This document shows, in pieces, positions 57,159 to 64,000 of a DNA stretch of 64,000 nt. The notes below the pieces were generated by a model. The model saw nothing but the letters and a program-made list of their open reading frames with translations, was not told the origin of the DNA and made no database searches. The stretch covers positions 5,562,001 to 5,626,000 of the forward strand of contig NZ_SNWR01000001.1 of the NCBI RefSeq assembly GCF_004362215.1, in the 5' to 3' direction. How positions within the stretch are numbered: position 1 is the first letter of the stretch; each line of letters opens with the position of its first letter. A program made the translations under genes and the position numbers. Origin of the DNA: Paractinoplanes brasiliensis (lineage in GTDB: Bacteria > Actinomycetota > Actinomycetes > Mycobacteriales > Micromonosporaceae).

Positions 57159-59681
57159 ATGGCACGCCGGAAGAACGACATCAAACGGACCGACCTGTCG
57201 GCTTTCGACCAGGCCGGAGCGCGGGTACTGGACAACCCGTTGATCACCGAGGTCGAGGACTCGTACCTGGAGTACGCGTACTCGGTCATCCACTCCCGCG
57301 CACTGCCCGACGCGAGGGACGGCCTCAAGCCCGTGCACCGCCGCATCCTGTGGTCGATGTACGAGCAGAACCACCGGCCTGACCGGCCCTACGTGAAGTC
57401 CTCGCGCGTGGTCGGCGACTGTATGGGTCGCTACCACCCGCACGGTGACACGGCGATCTACGACGCGATGGTCCGGCTCGCACAGGACTTTTCGCTCAAT
57501 GCCCCTCTTATCGACGGGCACGGCAATTTTGGATCTTTGGACGATGGACCGGCCGCGAGCCGCTACACCGAGGCCCGGATGTCGCGCGAGGCGATGCTGC
57601 TGGTCGGGGAGCTGGGCGAAGGCACTGTCGACTTCAAGGCCAACTACGACGGCTCCGAGGTGGAGCCCAAGGTGTTGCCGGCGGCGTTTCCGAACCTGCT
57701 GGTGAACGGGACGTCGGGCATCGCGGTCGGGATGGCGACGAACATGATTCCGCACAATCTCGGGGAGGTTGTGGCGGCGGCCCGGCATCTGATCATTGAT
57801 CCGGAGGCGAGCCTGGACGATCTGATGCGGTTCGTGCCGGGGCCCGACCTGCCGACCGGTGGGCAGCTGCTGGGGCTCGACGAGGTGCGCCGGGCCTACG
57901 AGACGGGCCGGGGCGTGGTTCGCATGCGGGCGCGGGCTCAGACCGGGCCGCTCGAGGGCGGGCGCGGGCGGCAGGCGATCACCGTGACCGAGCTTCCGTA
58001 CGGGGTGGGCACCGAGAAAATCATCGAGGCGATCACCGATGAGGTGAAGGGCAAGCTCATCGTGTCGGGGCCGAAGCGGGGGCAGCGTCAGGCGGCCCGG
58101 CTGCAGGGCATCGCCGACGTGAAGGACCTGACCGACCGCGAGCACGGCACGCGTCTCGTGATCGAGTGCAAGGTGGGCGTCAACCCGCAGGCGCTGCTGG
58201 CCGACCTCTACCGGCTGACCCCGCTGGAGACGTCGTTCGGCATCAACAACCTGGTGCTGGTCGACGGCCAGCCGCAGACGCTGGGGCTCAAGGCGCTGCT
58301 CGAGGTGTTCGTGCAGCACCGCTACGAGGTGGTGACCCGGCGCACCGAGTTCCGCCGCACCAAGCGGCAGGACCGTCTGCACCTGGTCGACGGCCTGCTC
58401 ATCGCCCTGATCGACATCGATCGGGTGGTGGCGATCATCCGGGGCAGTGACGACGCGGCGGCGGCCAAGGCGGCGCTCATGCAGGAGTTCGGGCTCAGCG
58501 ACATCCAGGCGACCTACATTCTGGACACGCCGTTGCGCCGGCTCACCCGCTTCGACCGCATCGAGCTAGAGACCGAGCAGGAACGGCTGCGGGGCGAGAT
58601 CGCCGAGCTGAGCCGGATCCTGGACAACTTCGACGTGCTGCAGCAGCTGGTCAGTGAGGAACTGGCCGAGGTGGCGTCGGAGTTCGGCGGGCAGCGGCGC
58701 ACCACGCTGATCGACGGTGACCTCAAAGAGGTGCTGGCCGCGTCGGCGCCGGCCGGGCCGCTCGAGGTGGCCGACGACCCGTGCCAGGTGATCCTGTCGG
58801 CGACCGGCCTGATCGCGCGCACGGCGGCCGAGAGCGAGGAGGCGACGGAGGCGCGGCGCCGTTCGGGCCGGGTCAAGCATGACGCCGTACGGGCGGTGGT
58901 GCACTCGACCGCACGCGGGCGCATCCTGCTGATCACCAACCGGGGTCGTGCGTTCAAGACCGATGTGCTGCCGTTGCCGGTGTTGCCCGAGCAGTCCGGC
59001 ACGGTGTCGATCCGGGGCGGGATGTCGGCCTCCGAGCTGGTGCCGTTGGAGAAGGGGGAGCGGGTCGTCGGTCTGGCCCCGCTCACCGCGGCCGGTTCGC
59101 CCGGTCTGGCCATGGGCACCCGGCTGGGCGTGGTCAAGGTGTGTGCCCCCGAGTGGCCGGTGCGCTCCGACGAGTTCGAGGTGATCACGCTCAAGGACGG
59201 CGACGAGGTGCTGCAGGCCACGTGGCTTACCGACGGGGCCGAGTCGCTGGTGTTCGTCACGTCGGACGCGTCGCTGCTGCGGTTCCCGGCCAAGACTGTG
59301 CGGCCGCAGGGCCTCAAGGGTGGCGGCATGGCCGGGGTCAACCTGGCCGCCGACGCCGAGGTGGTGTCGTTCAACGCCGTGGTGACGGCCGACAACGACC
59401 ACGGCGAGCCGATGGTCGTGACCTCGACGGGCACCCAGACCAAGGTGTCGCCGTTCGCGTCGTACCCGGCCAAGGGCAGGGCGACGGGTGGCGTACGGGC
59501 GCAGAGGTTCCTGAAGGGCGAAACGAGTCTGACGGTGGCCTGGGTGGGGCCGCGGCCGGTGGCGTCGAGCACCACAGGCGACCCGATCGAACTGCCCGAA
59601 CCGGACGCGCGCCGGGACGGCTCGGGGGTGGCCGTGATGATGGCTCCCCAGCTGATCGGCCACCTGATCGAACGCGGCTGA
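57159..59681 (+). CDS. parC: DNA topoisomerase IV subunit A (ParC, 840 aa)
   Basis: Type IIA topoisomerase A subunit: YAYSVIHSRALPDARDGLKPVHRRILW, GRYHPHGD, and the catalytic Tyr in PAASRYTEARMS near residue 128. The coiled-coil gate lies around residue 450, and the C-terminal beta-pinwheel shows repeated blades (ILLITNRGRAFK, LVFVTSDASLLRFP, MVVTSTGTQTKVS). It lacks the canonical GyrA box, supporting ParC rather than GyrA. Operon with parE. Confidence 0.93.
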   Translation: MARRKNDIKRTDLSAFDQAGARVLDNPLITEVEDSYLEYAYSVIHSRALPDARDGLKPVHRRILWSMYEQNHRPDRPYVKSSRVVGDCMGRYHPHGDTAIYDAMVRLAQDFSLNAPLIDGHGNFGSLDDGPAASRYTEARMSREAMLLVGELGEGTVDFKANYDGSEVEPKVLPAAFPNLLVNGTSGIAVGMATNMIPHNLGEVVAAARHLIIDPEASLDDLMRFVPGPDLPTGGQLLGLDEVRRAYETGRGVVRMRARAQTGPLEGGRGRQAITVTELPYGVGTEKIIEAITDEVKGKLIVSGPKRGQRQAARLQGIADVKDLTDREHGTRLVIECKVGVNPQALLADLYRLTPLETSFGINNLVLVDGQPQTLGLKALLEVFVQHRYEVVTRRTEFRRTKRQDRLHLVDGLLIALIDIDRVVAIIRGSDDAAAAKAALMQEFGLSDIQATYILDTPLRRLTRFDRIELETEQERLRGEIAELSRILDNFDVLQQLVSEELAEVASEFGGQRRTTLIDGDLKEVLAASAPAGPLEVADDPCQVILSATGLIARTAAESEEATEARRRSGRVKHDAVRAVVHSTARGRILLITNRGRAFKTDVLPLPVLPEQSGTVSIRGGMSASELVPLEKGERVVGLAPLTAAGSPGLAMGTRLGVVKVCAPEWPVRSDEFEVITLKDGDEVLQATWLTDGAESLVFVTSDASLLRFPAKTVRPQGLKGGGMAGVNLAADAEVVSFNAVVTADNDHGEPMVVTSTGTQTKVSPFASYPAKGRATGGVRAQRFLKGETSLTVAWVGPRPVASSTTGDPIELPEPDARRDGSGVAVMMAPQLIGHLIERG

Positions 59682-59845
59682 GCCGCACGGGGATGCGCCG
59701 GGTCTGACGGTCGGCCCGGCGCGCCGCTTCGTGAGTCGCGCCGCTTCGTGAGCCGAGGTGATGTCGGGTCCGCCGCGGGCCGGGCGTCGTCGGTTCGGCG
59801 TGGGCGCGCCGCTGGTTCGGCGTGGGCGGGCTCGACATGCCCGGG

Positions 59846-60208
59846 TCAGGGCATCGGGCGGCGTCCGGCAAAGCCGAGGTCGGAGCGGTGATACCAGTTC
59901 AGTCCGTCTTCGCCCTCGAGCCAGCAGAGGTCGACGTCGACGCCGTCGATCTCGGACGGGAAGTCGACGAGCAGCGGCGCGAGGCTCTTGAGCACGGCCC
60001 CGGTCTGCTGCACCGCGGTCATCAGGTCGTCGAGCCGGGCGGTGGCGGCCTTCCACTCCGGCATCCCGCCCAGCGGCGTCGGCGGGCCGCCGGCCCCGAT
60101 CACCGCCCCGAGTTCGGCCGCGTCGGCACGCAGCGCCACGATCTCTTCCAGCACAGGCCGTAGTCGTTGGAGTTCCTCGCGTGCCTCGCTCACCGTGAAC
60201 AGCCCCAT
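59846..60208 (-). CDS. DUF2203-family protein (120 aa)
   Basis: LFTVSEAREELQRLRPVLEEIVALR opens a helical hairpin; DLLVDFPSEIDG-like LLVDFPSEIDGVDVDLCWLEGEDGLNWYHRSD near the C-terminus is the family signature. Function unknown. ATG at 60206-60208. Stand-alone, convergent with parC. Confidence 0.88.
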   Translation of the reverse strand: MGLFTVSEAREELQRLRPVLEEIVALRADAAELGAVIGAGGPPTPLGGMPEWKAATARLDDLMTAVQQTGAVLKSLAPLLVDFPSEIDGVDVDLCWLEGEDGLNWYHRSDLGFAGRRPMP

Positions 60209-60550
60209 GTGCAGAGAGTGCCAGCTCCGCCGCCAAGATCCCACTCCTGCGGGATGGATTTTTCGGACTTGAACGAGGCCATGTCGACACGCCCGGCCAC
60301 GGGTTCGTCGGGTAGGTCGACACGCCCGGCTACGGGGGCAGGACGCTGATCGACACGCCCGGTGACGGGTGCGTGGGGGCCCACGCCGAGGGCATCCGGT
60401 GCGTCCGTACGCGGTGCTCCGGGCGGGTTTCACTTCTTGAAAGACAGGGGGCGGCTCGGACTGCACGGATTGCTGGAGTTTGCGAAAGATGACCTGGGCG
60501 CCGGGGGACGAACTCAAATGTTTCCAGCCGGGCGGTGGAGGGGCTTGGTG
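60209..60550. other. Gene-free stretch with a short repeat array
   Basis: No convincing gene. Contains three copies of a 33-base period repeat at 60284-60370; nothing else recognisable. Confidence 0.5.
60284..60370. repeat. Three copies of a 33-base-period repeat
   Basis: TCGACACGCCCGGCCACGGG and close variants begin at 60284, 60317 and 60350, exactly 33 bases apart. A minus-strand frame would read PVAGRVD repeats of 11 residues, so a decayed coding origin is possible. Confidence 0.75.
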
Positions 60551-61000
60551 TCAGCCGTGCCGGGGGTTGGCGGGTTCGATGATGCCGTGACGGGCCATCA
60601 CGGCCGCGCGGCGTCGGTGGTTGACCGTCCGGACGCGGCGGCCGACGAAGAAGCCGTCGAGCAAGGTCCAGACCCCGAGGCCGCCGAGCGTGAACAGCAT
60701 GGCGATCGAGCGGCCGGTGTCGCCCAGATAGAACCGGTGCCCGCCGATGATGCCGAGGACGGCCCAGAGGGCGTACGCGATTCGAGGGTCCTTGCTGATG
60801 GAGGCGAACTCGTCCTCGGCGCGCAGCACCCGGAGGCGCTCCCACTCGGGGAGCTGCGTGCGTCGGGGGTGCTGCGAAGTCTCGGGGAGCTGCGTGCGTC
60901 GGGGGTGCTGCGAAGACTCAGGACGCTGCGTGTGTTGGGGGAACTGCGAAGACTCGGGGAGCTGCGATGAGCGGCCTGGAGGCTCCGGCGGCGAGGTCAC
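60551..61000 (-). CDS. TM2-domain membrane protein with repetitive N-terminus (149 aa)
   Basis: The TM2 domain covers residues about 70-125: YALWAVLGIIGGHRFYLGDTGRSIAM and LGGLGVWTLLDGFF, two membrane helices with the GxHRFYLG motif. The N-terminal 50 residues contain 12-residue repeats (SSQHPRRTQLPE). GTG start at 60998-61000. Divergent from the sirtuin gene with only 35 bases between the starts. Function unknown. Confidence 0.85.
   Translation of the reverse strand: MTSPPEPPGRSSQLPESSQFPQHTQRPESSQHPRRTQLPETSQHPRRTQLPEWERLRVLRAEDEFASISKDPRIAYALWAVLGIIGGHRFYLGDTGRSIAMLFTLGGLGVWTLLDGFFVGRRVRTVNHRRRAAVMARHGIIEPANPRHG
60847..60966. repeat. 36-base repeats within the TM2 gene
   Basis: Units begin at 60847, 60883 and 60919 with a partial fourth; the first two are almost identical. 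They encode the 12-residue N-terminal repeats of the TM2 protein. Confidence 0.8.
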
Positions 61001-61035
61001 CGCTGCAACGATAGTCGGCGAGGGACTATAGGTAG

Positions 61036-61896
61036 GTGGATCTCCAGGTGGTGGAACAGGTCGCTCAGCTCACCGAGTGGGTCGGCGAGGGTGGTGTCGT
61101 CGTTCTCAGCGGCGCCGGACTGTCGACCGACTCGGGCATTCCGGACTATCGGGGTCCGAGCGGCTCGGCTCGGCGGAGCACGCCCATGACGTTTCAGGCG
61201 TTCACCCGGGATCCGGTCGCGCGGCGGCGGTATTGGGCCCGTTCTCACCTGGGCTGGCGCACGATCGGCGAGGCCCGTCCCAACGACGGTCACCGCGCGG
61301 TCGCCGAGCTGCAGCGCCGGGGTGTGATCGGCGGCATCGTCACGCAGAACGTCGACGGCCTGCATCAGGCGGCCGGCGCCGCCGAGGTGGTCGAGCTGCA
61401 CGGCAACCTGGCCCGCATCACGTGCCTGGACTGCGGCGATCTGACCCCGCGCGAGCAGCTGGCGGCCCGCCTCGACGCGGCCAACCCGAGGTTCACGGCC
61501 GCGGCGGTGGCGATCAACGCCGACGGTGACGCCGAGCTCGACGACACCGACCTGGACGGGTTCACGGTCGTCGACTGCGAGGGTTGTGGCGGCATGCTCA
61601 AGCCGGACGTGGTCTATTTCGGCGAGACGGTGCCGCCGGCCCGGGTCGCGCGCAGCTTCGAGTTGGTCTGCGGGGCCCGTACGCTGCTGGTTCTCGGGTC
61701 GTCGCTGACGGTGATGTCGGGTCGGCGTTTTGTGTTGCGCGCGGTCAAGGAGGGCATCCGGGTCGCCATCGTCAATCGGGGTGTCACCCGCGGCGAACCG
61801 TACGCAGGGCTCACCGTCGATGCCCCATTGGGCATTGTTCTGCCGAACATCGTCGATGCCTTGGCGACCGTTTCGCCCGTAAACGCGGGCGTTTGA
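61036..61896 (+). CDS. Sir2-family NAD-dependent protein deacylase (286 aa)
   Basis: Sirtuin motifs: VVLSGAGLSTDSGIPDYRG near residue 24, TQNVDGLHQAAG near 103, catalytic His in ELHGNL near 120, zinc-binding CLDC near 130 and CEGC near 180, and LVLGSSLTVMSG near 220. The pattern fits the class II (SIRT4-like) branch. An acidic insert (ADGDAELDDTDLDG) lies between the two zinc cysteine pairs. GTG at 61036 is chosen; GTG at 61048 is possible. Target proteins unknown. Confidence 0.9.
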   Translation: MDLQVVEQVAQLTEWVGEGGVVVLSGAGLSTDSGIPDYRGPSGSARRSTPMTFQAFTRDPVARRRYWARSHLGWRTIGEARPNDGHRAVAELQRRGVIGGIVTQNVDGLHQAAGAAEVVELHGNLARITCLDCGDLTPREQLAARLDAANPRFTAAAVAINADGDAELDDTDLDGFTVVDCEGCGGMLKPDVVYFGETVPPARVARSFELVCGARTLLVLGSSLTVMSGRRFVLRAVKEGIRVAIVNRGVTRGEPYAGLTVDAPLGIVLPNIVDALATVSPVNAGV

Positions 61897-61994
61897 GGGC
61901 CCGTTAACGAGCCAGGCCCCCGCGAGTTATGGGACTGAAACCTAAATAATCAAATGGCCCCGTTGACGTGACGGGCCTCACTGGCGTTAACTGC

Positions 61995-62020
61995 CGAAAC
62001 CGCTTCCGAAACCGGTTCCG
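61995..62020. promoter_or_regulatory. Two tandem operators in front of LacI regulator 2
   Basis: CGAAACCGCTTCCG at 61995-62008 and CGAAACCGGTTCCG at 62007-62020 share two bases. The second is nearly symmetric around CCGG, as LacI operators are. They lie 43-68 bases upstream of the start. Confidence 0.7.
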
Positions 62021-62062
62021 AAATCCGGGCGCAACGCGGCGGTGACACGTCAGGAGGGTCCA

Positions 62063-63064
<1,002 letters not shown>

Positions 63065-63155
63065 TTTCGCACCGTACGGGTGCCGGTGCTCCTGCCGGCG
63101 CCTCGATAGCGCACGCCCCCCTCACCCCGATTCCGTCGCATTCGAGGAGTTTGTG

Positions 63156-64000
63156 ATGCAGAGAAGGAAACTGTTCGCGTACGCCCTGGCGGGTGTTCTC
63201 GCCACGGGCGGACTGGCCGCGTGCGGCGACTCGCCGAACGCCAACAACGCCAACAACGCGAACAAGTCGTCGGTCGACTTCCTCAAGATCGGCATGCCGA
63301 ACGGCACGCAGACCGAGAACCACAACCCGTTCGCCGGCACCTCCTCGGCGAACGCGCTCGGGTACAAGTGGATGATCTACGAGCCCCTGACCCAGTGGAA
63401 CCCGGTGCGCCCCGCCGAGCCGGCGATCCCGTGGCTGGCCAGCGGCGTCAAGTGGGCCGACGACTACAAGTCGGCCGAGGTCACGGTGCGCGACAACGCC
63501 TCCTGGTCGGACGGTCAGAAGCTGACCGCCGAGGACGTGGCGTACACGTTCAACCTGATCAAGAGCAACGAGGCGCTGAACCAGAACGCGATCCCGTTCG
63601 ACCAGATCACGGTGGCCGGCAACGTCGTCAAGATGACGTTCAAGACCCCGCAGTTCGTCAACCAGAACAAGATCATGGCGAGCACCCCGATCGTGCCCAA
63701 GCACGTCTGGGAGAAGATCTCGGACCCGGCGACCGACGTCAACAAGAACCCGATCGGCAGCGGCCCGTACACGCTGAAGTCCTTCACCCAGGCCGGCGTC
63801 ACGCTGTCGGTGCGCACCGATGGTTACTGGCAGGACCTGCCGCAGGTCAAGGAGCTGCGGTACGTCTCCTACGCCGACAACAACGCCCAGGGCACCGCGC
63901 TGGCCAACGGCGACTCGGAGTGGTCGTTCGTCTTCCTGCCCAACCCGAAGGCGACCTTCATCGACAAGGACCCGGAGCACCACAAGGTGTGGGCGCCCGG
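63156..64000 (+). CDS. Family 5 extracellular solute-binding lipoprotein (3' truncated by window)
   Basis: Lipoprotein signal with lipobox LAAC at Cys23 ([19 protein letters not shown] before it) and an Asn/Ala-rich linker. The mature part shows the SBP_bac_5 pattern: [57 protein letters not shown]. These proteins feed peptide or oligosaccharide ABC importers; the preceding LacI gene favours oligosaccharides. ATG at 63156 has GAGGAG upstream. Permease and ATPase genes should follow beyond the window. Confidence 0.93.
   Translation, partial: MQRRKLFAYALAGVLATGGLAACGDSPNANNANNANKSSVDFLKIGMPNGTQTENHNPFAGTSSANALGYKWMIYEPLTQWNPVRPAEPAIPWLASGVKWADDYKSAEVTVRDNASWSDGQKLTAEDVAYTFNLIKSNEALNQNAIPFDQITVAGNVVKMTFKTPQFVNQNKIMASTPIVPKHVWEKISDPATDVNKNPIGSGPYTLKSFTQAGVTLSVRTDGYWQDLPQVKELRYVSYADNNAQGTALANGDSEWSFVFLPNPKATFIDKDPEHHKVWAP

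Noticed and set aside
55082..59681. gyrB-gyrA
   Set aside because: The A subunit lacks an evident GyrA box and the pair is not next to dnaA/recF-type genes; topoisomerase IV fits better, though only a whole-genome view can settle it.

Overview
The window is very GC-rich, densely packed actinobacterial chromosome with frequent GTG/TTG starts, GTGA-type stop/start overlaps, MerR/LacI/YtrA-type regulators, an ECF42 sigma factor, an F420-type reductase and a ParE/ParC pair. The mix of genes points to Micromonosporaceae, most like Actinoplanes; this is inference from gene content and style, not from a marker gene. No rRNA, tRNA or CRISPR array was seen.

Layout. 1-6562: end of an SDR gene, a MerR-like regulator, a PLDc_N membrane protein, a secreted SGNH lipase, a HelD-like helicase, and a compact three-gene redox operon (sulfite-oxidase-like molybdoenzyme, ferredoxin reductase, DUF6510). 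6606-18792: the most striking block, four subtilisin-family (S8) secreted proteases interleaved with three paralogous membrane-anchored proteins that share a two-cysteine C-terminal domain I do not recognise, followed by a secreted IPT/TIG protein. All four protease genes carry a related 16-base element 69-73 bases upstream of their start codons. 19082-22869: a tightly coupled operon of a NrtR-like NUDIX regulator, a J-domain/pseudokinase protein, a vWA protein and a divergent PurA-like enzyme, headed by a nested inverted repeat. 22866-23336: a cysteine-rich DUF1540 gene flanked by two iron-box-like sequences. 25156-26979: small genes and a broken gene that look like the remnant of an integrative element.

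26980-34736: the vWA / DUF5682 / MoxR / SWIM cluster, with the SWIM protein apparently fused to a second (DUF5691-like) part. 34746-40860: EamA exporter with divergent MarR, a glutathionyl-hydroquinone-reductase-like GST, a Ca2+/H+ antiporter, and a YtrA-regulated ABC exporter. 40946-48251: a LacI regulon with three near-identical palindromic operators in front of lacI itself, a discoidin-DUF1996 secreted protein and a giant GH16-like plus GH2-like secreted glycosidase. 48634-54897: YCII protein with ECF42 sigma factor, DUF5995, a LAL-type LuxR regulator and a class III nucleotide cyclase. 55082-59681: parE-parC. 59846-64000: DUF2203, a TM2 protein, a sirtuin, and a second LacI regulator ahead of a truncated family 5 solute-binding lipoprotein with tandem operators.

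The secreted proteases, glycosidases and LacI-controlled uptake system suggest a saprophyte that degrades proteins and glucans. The two vWA-centred clusters and the J-domain/PurA operon look like stress or conflict modules whose biochemistry is not established.
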